Positions 49,169 through 61,899 of a stretch of DNA of 64,000 nt are shown here, piece by piece. The stretch is from Lucifuga dentata (Eukaryota > Chordata > Actinopteri > Ophidiiformes > Bythitidae): positions 126,665-190,664 of the forward strand of contig VXCM01002831.1 in NCBI GenBank assembly GCA_014773175.1. Direction: 5' to 3'. The stretch's first letter is position 1, and the number at the start of each line of letters is the position of its first letter. The translations under genes and the position numbers were made by a program. The notes under the pieces are model-generated. The model saw nothing but the letters and a program-made list of their open reading frames with translations, ran no database searches and was not told where the DNA came from.

Positions 49169-51416
49169 ATGAAAGGCTTTAAATGGAACTGTATCATAAT
49201 TCAGTACCTGTCAGCTTTAGTAGGAGGCAAGGAAAGTAAATCCTTGCTGCTTGCATTTGATCTTTATTGAACTATAGCTTAAAGCACTTCTTAAGAGCTG
49301 ATCAAGGTCAGACTTTATTTCATTACAGTTTAAGTTATGTTCATAGCCTTTTCTTTCTCTGATAACTCCATATGAAGATTCTGAATCCCATTTTTTTCCA
49401 CCTAAATGGCTCAAAAACTGTAAAAATAAAATACATTTTAATATATTTTTAAATTTAAATTAGTATGCAATGGAAAGGGTTAGATGAATTAACACAAAAG
49501 CGGTTTCAGTCAAAGAAACACTGTTCAAAGCTTTGTAAAGAACTAAAGAACCTGCAGTATAAGAGTGACTTTCTGTATGTACATTTTGGAAAGATCCAAT
49601 ACTTTGCACTTATGGGCTTTTATTATGCATCACAGGAAACCCAACAGTTCGCACCACTGTTACTGCTTAAAAAAAAAGTACATTAAAATTGAGATAATTA
49701 CTTTTTTTGACAGTAGTTAGTGTATTCTGTCCCCTCATGTTGGAGGTGGAGGTAACATTACAAACCCCTCAATAGTAAAACACCACTAATTATCATGACA
49801 CAGCATCATCAAAAACTGAACAGTGGGAGCTTCAAACGGTGGTTCTCAAACTGTTGCGCATGTACCAATGAACTTGTAATTCAGTGTATTTTCACACACG
49901 TAGGTGAATGCTTAGCTAACTGCTCATTCACAACTGAATTGAAACTGTGACAGTCAAATGTGTAGCCATGTTTTGTTTACATCAATGCAGTGTGTTATGG
50001 GCTGTGCTGTTTTTTTTTTTTTTTTTTNTTTTTTTTTTTTTTTTTCAGTTTTTATTGCATCTCAGAGGACTACAATAAAAAGTTAGCTATATTAGCAGCT
50101 ATTGGTTAATTTAACGAGCACAGGGAATTACAAAGTAAATGGTTCTGTTCGACTCAAGTGAGTAAAGTTTAAAGATGAATGAGAAGCTCTCTTTATGTGT
50201 GCTTCATTAAAAAGAAATCATTATCAAAAATGACCTTTTAGCAATACTGGAAGTATATATATGCAAATTAATGATCGTCCACATTAAAGGGAATCAAGAA
50301 ATGTATTGCTCTATAGATGTAATGCCACATTATATGGTCTAGGTCATACTTAGCTTGAGAGGAATACAAACTCATGATAATTTTATGCTACTTTCACACA
50401 ATGATAGGAGTGAACATCCCACCTCAAAATAGATAAATAGCAGAATTAGCCTGTAGGGAGGTGTGCATTTCTAATTAAATGATGCAGGTGCAAAAACTAG
50501 GCTGCACATCTGTTTACACAAATTACACATGTTCACTCAATAGAAACCAGATAACGCTGAATACCCAGAGCTGTATTTTCCCCAACGATTTTTCCGGTAT
50601 GAGGAGCTGAATTTATAGCCATTTTTTACAAGCAATATTACATCCAGTAATTAACAGGGATCATACACAGATGTGCAAATACTGCAAACACTTTCTCCAT
50701 TCTCTAAAAAACTACAGCAGAGAGTACAGCCAGCATTTGAAGAATTGATAGCACAATATGAAGGAGAAATGTGTTAGCCCAATTTTTCATTATATGTGTT
50801 GACAAAGAAATTGCAAGCAGTTCAGTTTTGAATCATAAGGTATCTTCTGTTAAAAAGCTGTTACAGATGAATTTGTACACATCACGTGTTTGCATATGAA
50901 AATACATTGATTTATTCAATAAATTTGATGCGTAGCTGGAGCATAAAACTCATCTTGGGTGTTTTATCATAATTTACAGGTCGGTTTGGAGAGGAAATAG
51001 AAATCATATGTGCAAGTTCTTGTGCAAATGTGGTCAGTGAACACATTTACATTACAATATAACTGCACCCGAAGCTTTGCAGCAAGTGCTGTAAACAACG
51101 CAGTAACGTATCCAAACATAAAATGAGAATGGGTTATATTGGTGCTAAACAGTGATCCTATGAATTAAAATAAATGAGCTTTGTTAACAGGCTATAAGGT
51201 TACTCTTTGAAGCATTTTAAGGCACTATATTCGCCATCGGGCTTTGGTTACAATCACCTTCTGGCTGCAGTCAGAGACATGCTGCCATACATACAAGGTT
51301 TGTGGTTTTGGAGGGTTGTGCACTGAAAACCACAAGACAGCTGGTGTTTGGAAGTGTTTTTCTAATATCTTTGAACAGCTGAGAGCAGCAAGGGACTGTT
51401 TCCTTCTCTTCAATGG

Positions 51417-51430
51417 CCACTAGATGACAG
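51417..51430 (+). promoter_or_regulatory. CTCF-like motif (rightward, weaker)
   Basis: The plus strand reads CCACTAGATGACAG, one mismatch to the core. Confidence 0.3.
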
Positions 51431-51666
51431 AACCACTTTGTGAGCCATATGCAGCCTAATTAGTCCTTGTCCTCTTCTCCAAAAGGGACTTAGCGGCATT
51501 AAACTCAAGATAAACGACTGAAAGAGGGATCCCTAATGTCCCTAATGTGCATGATGAGTCCTGCTTTGTGAAGTGATTCTTAATCAGGCACCAAAAACAT
51601 ATGAAAACTGTTTTCAGTGTGTGGGTTCTGTGCTCACATCTTCAAAAGGACTGAAACAACATATGG

Positions 51667-51680
51667 CCAGTAGATGGCAA
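51667..51680 (+). promoter_or_regulatory. CTCF-like motif (rightward)
   Basis: The plus strand reads CCAGTAGATGGCAA, a near-perfect core match in the same direction as the 51417 site. Confidence 0.45.
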
Positions 51681-52149
51681 TGCTGAATCATGTGGCTAAC
51701 AGACACAAACTCTTGCATAAATGCTGGTTTTATGTCATGTTGGCGTCGCTGTTCAGGAGCTCTTAAGTTTGCTCTTATGACTTGGACTACACTTGTAAAT
51801 TAAAATTGTACCACATGCATCATTCTACGTGTTATCAATATCAAGATAGGAACTTATACTTTTTTTACAATTATTTTTCAGTAGATTACCCCTAATAACA
51901 TACCTTTTTTTTCTCACTGTACACTGTCCTGGGTGTTTCAGAGCAGCCATGACCTCTGACACATTACCTTCACATTCAGTCAATAAAAGATTTTTCTGAG
52001 ATAATGCTGTTGTGTTTTGTCCTGAAACAACCATGCAAGATAGCTCAGCTTTCCTATTTAAGCACTGTCTTGTTGCACAAATGCATAGCAGACTCCTACT
52101 ACACATTTGTGCTACAAGATGGTGACATTGCCTTTAAAATAATACACAA

Positions 52150-52951
52150 TATTATCAGAAATTTCTGCGATAACAATATATAAATATATCATGATATCTG
52201 AAGACATTTTTGTGATAATGATATTCAAAACGATATGAACAATCTAACACTGAACAATGATGTATTAGTGATTTTACAACTTTGCAAAAATGTACAAGTA
52301 CAAACTTTAAAGGCAGGCACAGCATTTCCCTTCAGTGATAGTACAAAAAACAAAATAATACTCTCATATTTTAATTTGTAAACAATAGCTTAAGTTAACG
52401 TCACTTGTACCTGGGTACAAAAAGTCACCGCTTCAGTAATTTCACTCCACCATTTGCTTTTTCTCTCATAGGGAGAAGAACTTGCGAATGCAGATATGTT
52501 CGGCTAAGTTTGTGTCACACTCACTTCCCTGCTTGTTTTGCATCTCTAATCAGCTGCTGCTTGGCTCTCCTCCTCCCGGGAGTTCTGAATTTGCTTGTGT
52601 TCATGCTTCAGGTGGTGAAACAAATTTGTCGTGTTCCCACCTTTGGCAGTTATCACTTTCTTGAATATTTTGCAAATGACTGTTCTTTGTTGGAGATTTG
52701 AACTCTTGTAACCAAACCATTTCCCCATGACAGATATAGCTCCCGTTTTAGGCACTAATTCTTCGGATGCAGACTCGCTACTCTGGTCCATGCTTGTTCG
52801 GGATAGTCTTGTGCATGCACTATGCGTCATTACGCACAAGTTACGTCATTACATCGCAATATCAATTTGGTCATATATCAATATGACCAATTTTTTAATC
52901 ATGTAAAAAAAATACTGGTATTGTCGTTAACGATATATGACTAGCCCTAAT
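52150..52951 (-). mobile_element. hAT-type element remnant with BED-finger frame
   Basis: The minus-strand 5' end reads TAGGGCTAGTCATATATCG and then TTAACGACAATACCAGTA. The other end is an ATAT-rich region with CGATAACAATATATAAATA. The open frame at 52839-52546 encodes S-E-E-L-V-P-K-T-G-A-I-S-V then W-F-G-Y-K-S-S and ends T-T-N-L-F-H-H-L-K-H-E-H. This is the layout of a BED zinc finger of hAT transposases and ZBED proteins. The second zinc cysteine is replaced (C-K-I-F instead of C-x-x-C), so the finger is probably non-functional. The catalytic domain is absent. The left boundary is approximate. Confidence 0.7.
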
Positions 52952-53216
52952 GTGTAGCTTAAACAGAATAACTACGAGTCAATAGGATAGTATTTTTGTT
53001 TTGTGAACTCAATTAACTTACAATTTGTCCATTTTTGATCCACTTAAAAAGAGTAGAACATTTTTAATCAGCACAAAATAAGCCTTAGATTGCATAAAAA
53101 CATTTAAAGCAGTGGTCTAGGGTTTTTAGAAATTAAAAGTTTTCATCTTTTACCGAAACTCTAAAGAAAATACAAAAAAGAGCAGTAATAAGAGCTTGCC
53201 TGACTATACGTGAATT

Positions 53217-53640
53217 TACGTGTCGTGTCCAGTTCAGCTCATTGTAGCCTAGAAAACTGAATGGCCTGACCCAGAGTTGGCACAATGTGCCTTGCCACAG
53301 TCCCCTCAGCATTTGGCAATGCTGTAATGCCCAGCCCTCCCCTTCTTGATCAGAGGCAAACTTGCCGACGCCACAGTGTCGCATTCTGAGGATAGCTGCA
53401 CATAAGGACACTGCGATGTGCCACCTGGCCCTTGGACCCATTGGTTGGGAACTCTCCCTGACCTCTCCATTAAAACTCGTTTGCCATCGAAAGCCACATC
53501 AGCGACAGTCTCCAAGGACCACTTGTGTGCATTCTCCCCATGATGAGGACAGACCAGAGGGAGATTGACAACACCTATTGGGAAGCTCTGCCTGCCTTTT
53601 CCTCTCAATAAGCTCATGAAGCTGCCTGGCCTTAACAACT
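53217..53640. other. G+C-rich block of unknown nature
   Basis: A G+C-rich island bounded by A+T-rich DNA. Open frames of about 70-110 codons run on both strands (minus 53306-53638 and 53133-53441, plus 53362-53568), none with a recognisable domain. It could be a decayed retroelement, a processed gene fragment or a regulatory element. I cannot choose. Confidence 0.4.
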
Positions 53641-54557
53641 ACATAGCTGTAGATCAAAGATTGTCCATTTGGTCTACAGCCAACCAGCCACTCAGTCTCT
53701 TACCCCTTTTATTAACAACCCTGAGCTCTACGTAAAACAGAACCGCTTCTAATTGATCTGCTCAAAGTGACAAAAGCATTTGTGTAAAACTTGATCAATA
53801 ATAAATGAGTTTTACAATAAACAATGCTGTTGTGTCTGAGGTTATTTACAAAATACTTAATATATATAGCAATTTCAGAAGTTATATTAAAACATTTTGA
53901 TCCAAATGTATCCAATATTTAACTTTTTTTTTTTTTTTTTTTTTTAAATCACACAATAATCATAGGCTAGGTTCACTGAGAATTGATAATAAATTCTTCA
54001 TCTCTTGACCCACAGTTCTCATTGGATTCTCAGTATCGTGGTGAGTTCTAAGTGCAAAACAGGTGTCTGGTTTGTTTTTCACATCGAGTCACCTCATCGC
54101 CTAGACCCCTGCTAGTCCCAGACACAGCATTTACAACAGTAATAACATGTGTTATTAGACCTCACATGTAGCCTACACCATGTTTGTCTGAGTAGTCCTC
54201 AACAAAATGATAATATTTGTCCAAAGAGCTGAGAGTAGATGCTAGCGAGCCCATGACACTTGGTCCAACTGGCTGGAAAGACACTGTCTCCACCTGTTGC
54301 AGGTCAGGGGCTAATGCTTTGAGGTCAAAGGTTGTTTCCACAAGGCTGGTTTGGAACTCTTGCTTTCTCCAGCTGAAATAGTTCCCACCCTGAGTGCTGA
54401 ATGTTTAAATCAACGCCTAACACCTATCAGTGAAATGCACACAAAGTGGGTAGCTGAATGTAAAGTATACTGTCATTGTCATTATCTTCAGGAAACTTGT
54501 GCAAGCAGCAAATATTATCATCAAATTAATGAAATAATTTCACATGATATCCTATGC

Positions 54558-54980
54558 TTAAAGGACCACACCATTGATTTTGCATGTGTAAGCCTAAAAA
54601 ATACTACCTGCATACATGTTACTGACAACCATTTTTCAAAACATGAAACCATATTTTAGTTTTCCTGTCATTTTGCCAAATCTTCTAATATAACATACAC
54701 CATCTTCCATGCAGCGTTAGACCGGTTAAATAAAGTTAGTTCATAAACATTTTTTTACAGACACTGTGTTTGCTGTGGTGGTTTACCTATCTCAAGGACA
54801 TTTCAGTCTCTACAAGTTTAATTTAATAGCATACTGCAATGAACTGAAACCAGTAGCAGTCTGGAAGGTAGGAAAAACAATTCTAAAATTTATGGCTGTC
54901 AGTAATGTAACATGTATGCAGGATGTATACAGTATACATTGGATTCAAATTCATGTAAAACCATAAGTATGGTCCTTCAA
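54558..54980. mobile_element. TTAA-flanked MITE, copy 3
   Basis: The left end is TTAAAGGACCACACCATTGA, the right end ATGGTCCTTCAA. Family blocks in order: TTTTGCATGTGTAAGCC, ACATGTTACTGACAACCATT, TTTTAGTTTTCCTGTCATTT, ATCTCAAGGACATTTCAGTC, GCAGTCTGGAAGGTAGG and CAGTAATGTAACATGTATGC. It is in the same orientation as copy 2. It is non-coding. One flanking TTAA has changed to TCAA. Confidence 0.75.
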
Positions 54981-57479
54981 AGTTAAACTAATCAATAATG
55001 CAATTGTCCACCTTGATACAGATTGGAAATATTAAATGTTCTCACATCTGACACCACCCATTGTAATATCTGATCTCTTGATCTTCGTTGCAGTGAAAAC
55101 TGCCATTTCACAATGTGAACTGGCAGAATACAAGATAAATGGGCCACATTAAAGCTCTTTAAAAGCAAAAGCAACTGCTGTGAATACTGGACTCCCAAAG
55201 TACTGGACTGTGTTCACCAGAGCAATGTAATGACCAGATAACTAGGCCATCATATAACACATCCCCAAATACCATGGACTTGTAAGGCTCTCTTTAATGG
55301 TACCAGGGATGTATTCCACTTTTAGCTACATTTAACTCAGGGACTGTATACCTCAGAGGATTTAGAAGCATGGCCAGAGGCTAATTAGCTTGAAAAACAA
55401 TAGCTCCCTGGTCACCATTCCATTGTGCTCCCCAGCATTGTGCAGAGGATCTGATTACAAACTTGTGATAAACAAGGAGCTAAATTAGACGTGCAGTTGT
55501 TGCCATTGTCCCCGATTTCTGATACCCAACCCCCCTTGCGTCCTTTGTAGGCAGTATGCACGAGCCAATGAGGACAGGTCTGAAAGAGTTACTACTCCCT
55601 CATGGAGTATAAATGTATGATAACTGACAGAGAGCGTGAGCTGATACAGTTGGTTTTCTCTCAGCAATCACCTTCTTCTGGCAAGGCTTAAGGTAATTAA
55701 GACCATGAACGCAGTCCAAGGAGTGGGCAGGTTAAGACAGAATATTAATGTTGCTTTGATGGATGGAGTCAAAAGTGATTTCTTGCAGCAGAGCGTGGGT
55801 TGAGAGCCAGCTGGTCTTGGGTCAGAGAACTGGATGGCGGGCAGATGCTTACAGCCTCTCTTAGCCTCTGCTGATGGAGCACAATTGATTAATGCCCCCC
55901 AATTAGGGAAACATTAAAAGCCACGTTTTCCAAAGCACAATTCAGTGTCACATAATGCATGTGAGGTATTTTGTGTATTCCCAGGCCAATAGACGACAGG
56001 GGCAGCTCAGTTTGCATGGAATCCATACTTGGCAAATTTCCATCACATTAACTGCTCGGCATGCGGAGGGCTGTTTCCTAATGGTTCAGCTTTTAGAAAG
56101 AGCATTCTTTGCTGGCATTAACATATAAAGACATACACGTTGACAACATAGATATTAAAGATATTCATATTTTAATGGAGGTGGAAAAAGTTTGTTTTTG
56201 TACCTGTTCTTCAAAATGTGGATCTGAAGGGATCTAAAACGAAAATTCAGAGATAGCTGTTAGTTTACCATACACGGCTCAACAATTTTATCTCTAATTT
56301 TCAGTAAAGCACTTTTCACTACTTTGAATAAAGTTTTTTTTTTGTCATTTGAGTTTATGTACTGCATGTCTCTTAGCTTGAGAAATAACACCTTGTGATG
56401 ATTTTGGCAACTCAAAAAACTAAAGGAATAAAAACATTAGTATACCATCTCTCTTCCTCTTTTTACATTTAATGTGGAAACATTTATAAAATCATGGGCT
56501 CGTCAGGTCCGGACTTGAATTGGCTTAACATTTTATAGCCTCTATAACATTTTAATATACAAACAGTGGTATTAGTCATCCTTTGCCTACTTTACATTGC
56601 ATTTGGCTATATTAGTGTTGCACAATGTGCACAGTGCTGGCACATTCTATCCATCATCTTGAATGGCGGGTTTTGTTTCAAGTACAGCTCAAAGGATCCC
56701 TTGTGACTAGTTCCACTTGGACCTGGTCGTTTTTGGATTTCATAGGACTGCACCTTATATGACCTTTTAATAAAGCTCGAGTCTTTTTTGAGACAATGAT
56801 TTCACAAGCACCCAGTTTTGTTGCTCCTGACTTACCACCCGGCCTGCAGCCTACATTACGGATTCCCGTACGTGATCCTCAGCCTCCCAAAGGACATGGA
56901 AGGAGCCAGGGAATGTGTCCTTGTTACTCACCAAGCAGAGTCTGTTATGGTCTTGTAACAAGAAGCCCTGAGCTGAGACATTTAGTGGCCTGCCTCTAAA
57001 ATGTCCCTAGACTTTTTCAAGGGAAGAGGCAGCAAGAGAAAAAGGGGAAGAATCAAAACTAGGGGAGTGTAAAAATGTATTAACAGTGGTATTCATATGT
57101 CCAAAGATCACAGCATCAACAAGTTAAATCGATCTTTTATAATTTATAACAGGTCTACACTAAATTCATTCCTTTTATGGCTAAGCATTCAGCAAATCAG
57201 AATTAATTTTCAATCCATTAAAGTCAGACTGAATGTGCCCATCAGGAGCTGACTTAAAAAAAATAAAGGACATATTTTGCACTTAATAAGCTAAATATAC
57301 ATAGCATAATATCAATAATACATCATTAGTGTAGAGTATGGCAGAACTCTGAGCTTATCAGTTAAAACTCTCTCTCTATATATATGTCCAAACTCTTTCT
57401 ACCATGTGTAATGGAAAAACTGTTAGAAAATATTCTAATCAGAGATATTCTTATTATATGACAGAGTGTAATTGATCAC

Positions 57480-57900
57480 GTCCCAGAGGCTCTCTGCTGT
57501 CTGAGCTCCATATGTGCCCTAAGACGAGACAGGGTCAAGGCCAGGGACAACTGCAAGGCGCTTGTTAAGTGTCGGAGGCTCGTGCCGCTGGGACCCCTGA
57601 GCCATTCCTGGCATCCTGCTTGAACAGGCCCCCTGCAGCACGCCTGGGGGGTCCTGTAGCATGCTCGCCCATTCATCCGTTACCGCCATCATATTATGTC
57701 TAGGTCTGTTCATGCTCCAAACTCAGGAGGGTCTTGATTGTATAGAAACCAAAAATAAACAAATCAACAAAACAAAAGGGGAAAGGTGGACAAAGAGAGC
57801 AGGCAGGGACCGACTGGCTTTTCCATCTGTCTGCAACTGTCAGCTATTGAGCTTTGGAATGATTCCACTCCTCACAAGCGCTTAGCCCCGCACCCTCTGC
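57480..57900. other. Richer non-repetitive block, candidate conserved noncoding element
   Basis: It contains GGCTCGTGCCGCTGGGACCC, CCCCTGCAGCACGCCTGGGG and CGTTACCGCCATCATATTA. No repeat, exon or RNA gene is recognisable, and the open frames on both strands are without domains. A role as an enhancer is inference. Confidence 0.3.
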
Positions 57901-60152
57901 ACAGCGAGGGCACGGTCAACTCGCCTGTTGAGTTCAAGCTGAGTTGTCTCAATCACCAAAAATGTCAACTGTGATTTTTCACAATTAATGAGATCGCAGA
58001 AAAGGCCTTCGGTCACTATCAGGGTCTTTTATCACATGTGATTTTGTAGATAGTGGTGGAAATTTTATTTATTTATGAATTGACAATTCTATTGCAAGAA
58101 GCAAACAAAGTATCTAACATGTAAAGTAATAGGGGATTTCTGTGCTGCTTTCAAGAGACATTATGAATTTGGGTGTACCTTTGTTTTAGCGTTGTTTTGT
58201 CACTGGGCTTCAATAGGTCTTTGTCAGGTCTGTGTGTACAGACATGGTGCAACCGGCCGTAAATTTTCAGTCACAGCAAGTAAGCAAGACTTGCAGATAA
58301 TTCACATGCATTATGACCAATCTTTCTCAGTAGATAGGATTAAAAAATAAATACAACAATTATTCATACAACAAGACCTAGTGTAAACACAGCTGGATTT
58401 CAATTCATTGCAATTCAAAATTTAACAAAACAATTCAATCCCACAAGACGATTATGAATTATTTTGATGTCTTCATGAAAACTGCTGCTCAGACGTTGCC
58501 GTGTTGTGGCTCTATCCGTGGAAATTAAGCAAGATCGTATCAGTAATGAGAAAGTAGTTAGAGTGCAATGTGCAACAAATATTCCAGAAGAAAGAAATTG
58601 TACTTAATATGATTTTGTTTTATGTCCTTATATGTATACATTTCAGCACGATATAGAATGGCTCCTTAAGAAAAAGACAGATTTGCATTTCAAAGTTGGT
58701 CAAGGGTCAAAGTGTTTTTTAAATAGACCAAGGGGTCAGAGGTGATCAGGATTAAGGGTTCAGTTATAAGACCAATGCTGGAAGATGAAATAGGTCTTTA
58801 TGTGGTTTAAGCACAAGCATCCACAGCACACAATCTTCCTCTCTCCCGATGATGGATAACTTGACATTCAATATTCCAATAAAAAGACTCTGTCGCACAC
58901 AACTACTCAACTCTATGGGCTCAGAGAGGATAAAATAAAATGTAACTGCCAATCATCTGCATTTCTAATAAACAGGATTCTAAACTCTGTGAATGAGAGA
59001 TGCAAAAAATATTTTTATACTTTCATCAAACGTCAGCCCATAAAAACACATTATTAACAATGTGTTGACTACAGGATGTTTATTTGACACAAACATGTCA
59101 CAAGATTTATTGCCACAGTAAACGAGTAATAAACTCTTTTTTTTAGTCTTCCAGAATGTCAGATTTCAGAATGCCAAACATCTGCAGCATGGTATAAAAC
59201 CCCAATAAAACCACTGACTTATTGTTAAAGGATTGATTATGATTTGGCGATAGATCATTTAAGGTCAAACTCGCACTTCTGCTGCACACCGTACACAACA
59301 CAGGATCTTTAATGAAAGGTTACCGTACTCCATGTTTGTTACGAAAGCAGTACACCTGGAACAAACCCCTCCCACCCGTTTTTGCAGGCCTGCCATTATT
59401 GGACACCTGCTGTTGTTCTTGTTTCAGAGTGACTCAAGAGCATTACAGTACATCAGTTTAATGCACAAGGAATTAATGAGAAAAGGAAAGGAGGGCACAG
59501 AGGAATCCTGGCTGTTAGCACATTAACATCTGGCCAAGGGATCCTCAGATTACCAAAGCATGACAGCATTGTGCATTGTGCGTCTGATGATTGTTATCAG
59601 CACAGGTAACTCCTGTTTAATAGTGGATGTGGACAAGTGTTTTTTTGTGTGTTTTTTACAATCTTGTTTACAATCTAGATAACAGATCCAGCTGTTTAAC
59701 TTTGAACTGTTGAGCTATGGAGTGACAAAGATATGAACCATATATCATTCGCTTTAGTTGCAGTGACTTTCTTCATTTGATAGAGCATCTTTATTTGTGG
59801 TGACTGAGCTAATCAACAGATATATGAAATGAGAAAACTGCCTATAAGGCAAATGAAGGTGTGCAGTGACCCTGTTTGAGCTTTATCTTGTTGACTTAAG
59901 GAAAGTGTCTGAATTCTCAAGTGCTGATACAGGCTGCAAATTGCATCTATAAATTCCTCTTTCATCACACCAGGACTAACAAGCTAAATAACACCCTTCC
60001 TCCACCCTGCAGCCATGGCAGGAGGGCATAAGGGCAAGCCTGTGCTAGAACACGGGGTAAGCCGTTACGTCTGGTCTACAGTTTACGATTCAGTAGAACC
60101 TTCATGGTCTTGGTTGGATAACTGTAACCCAAAGAAATACTGTCCAAATCAC

Positions 60153-60513
60153 CAGTTCTCAAACTTTTTGAAAGAAGTACCACTTCTGAGCAAACCAAAC
60201 ACCTAAGTTCCATCTCACCAATGTCCATCAATTCAAAAAAAAAAAAAAAAAAANAAAAAAAAAAAAAAAAAATAGAAAGACAATAGATAAATGAATACAA
60301 TACTTCTTGATGAAACTTATTTTTATCTGTGAATGATGTGAATAAAGAGTGGATGGCTTGGTTAGTCCCACTGGTGAGTACGTTGGGTCAAACATGGGGG
60401 ACACTGAGGATGACCGAGTGGGATGGAGGGAGAGAGAATAAGGCTCATTGAGCAAACCACCAGAGGGTGCTTCAAGTACCACCACGGTACACATACAACA
60501 ATTTGAGTACCAC
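60153..60513. mobile_element. Small MITE-like element (TTCTCAAACTTTTTG ends)
   Basis: The left end CCAGTTCTCAAACTTTTTG with AGTACCAC and the right end, reversed, TGGTACTCAAATTGTTG with GTACC resemble each other as imperfect inverted ends. The ending type is common in fish dispersed repeats. An A run with an N (60254) lies inside. Its right part includes the segment homologous to 62207-62312 and the CTCF-like site at 60457. Confidence 0.5.
60457..60470 (+). promoter_or_regulatory. CTCF-like motif (rightward) in a MITE-like element
   Basis: The plus strand reads CCACCAGAGGGTGC, one mismatch to the core. It lies within repeat-like DNA, so it may be a transposon-delivered site. Confidence 0.3.
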
Positions 60514-61899
60514 ATCCAAATTGTTTCACTTGTCCAAATTGTTTCACTTGGCAAACATGGCCTCTTACAATTTTGAGTCCTCACATCATAATTATTTTAA
60601 AAACAAAATTTTAAATGATTCCATATTTTTTTTCAGGGATTATGTAAACTCAAGCAGAGGTGTAGCCTTGGACATGAGTTGAGGTTGAGATGTGAAAATG
60701 AGGATTTGAGCTTTAAGTTGGACTGCTGAGACTTGAGACTACCTGAAGACTTGACTTGATTTCAGACTTGAAAGCAAAAACTTGTAAATAAAAAAAAAAT
60801 CTGAGCAATTAAAAATACACAGATTAACATCCTGCAAGCCCTGTGTATCCACACGTATTAAGTAGTTAATTATTTAACAACTGACCCTTTAATCCAGGAT
60901 GAGTTTGGGAAATCAATAAACCGAATAAACCTGGGAAGAAGATTTTTTTTTTTGTTTTGTTTTGTTTTTATTTACCTTTATGTTCAGTATGTGTAGAGGA
61001 ATGTTTGGGTCACTACAGCACATGTTTAACTGGCTAGTTCCTGCTTTAATCACTCAACTTCTAATTATCTTGTACTTGTGTATTGGTAAATATACTCTTC
61101 CTCCTGGCCTTTGCGCAAATATTGTAGCTCTAATTTTACATTACAGACTCTCCATAAAAAATGTATTGACATATCTCTAATAAGAAACAATATTAAAATT
61201 CCCTTCATAGGAAAATGTTCAAATCAATAAGAACTAGTGTTGTGTCCTTGTAATAAGGTTCAAATTTGGGATTCAAATGACCATGAATCCAATTCAAATC
61301 TACATGACTGGACGTGGATTTACTCTAAAACACTTTAAAAACAGCTGGAATCAGGTGTCACTTGTTGACTTGAGCCGAGCAATGTTTTGATTAAATTGTT
61401 AATTGACAGCATCACTGAGTGCAGGGTACTGTTGGAGCGTTTGGCAGCAGTAAATTGTAACTTCCCTCTTCTGGATTTTAAAAGAATTGTGAATGGACTG
61501 AATGAGTGTCTGCTCCATACAAATTCTGAGGAATCCTATCCTTAAAATTTCAAATCTAGAAATTCAGCATTCTATCATGAAAAGCCACCAAATATTGACA
61601 TGTATGCTTATTATTAATTTAACTGATAATAAATGTTAAGTGATTTCAGGAGTAAAATAGCTTATTTCTTGATTCATTAATTTTAAAATCAGTTAACATT
61701 GACATTGCCCGGACCAAGATAGCATTGAAGTCATCTTTCTCATTTGTTTTTGCTTTAAAGCCTCTGAAGCATCACTTGCACTGACTGTAGCAATGCCATA
61801 TAAAAACATCCAAAGCAATAAAGTCCATGGAGAAATCTCTAATACCACATCTCAGCCGTCACAACAGCATGAAACAATGCCTCCATCACATCTCCTTCA

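Larger units (their letters stand above)
44792..52149. other. Gene-free flank, part 3
   Basis: No gene is visible. It contains (GATA)n (45367-45429), a C-run/(CA)n junction with an N (45957), an AT/CA stretch at 47320-47390, a long (GT)n (47863-47940), a perfect hairpin (48298-48333) and CTCF-like sites between 48.7 and 51.7 kb. A MITE-end-like GTGGTTCTCAAACTGTTG lies at about 49840. The rest, including the dense unique stretch 46100-47000, shows nothing I can name. Confidence 0.6.
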
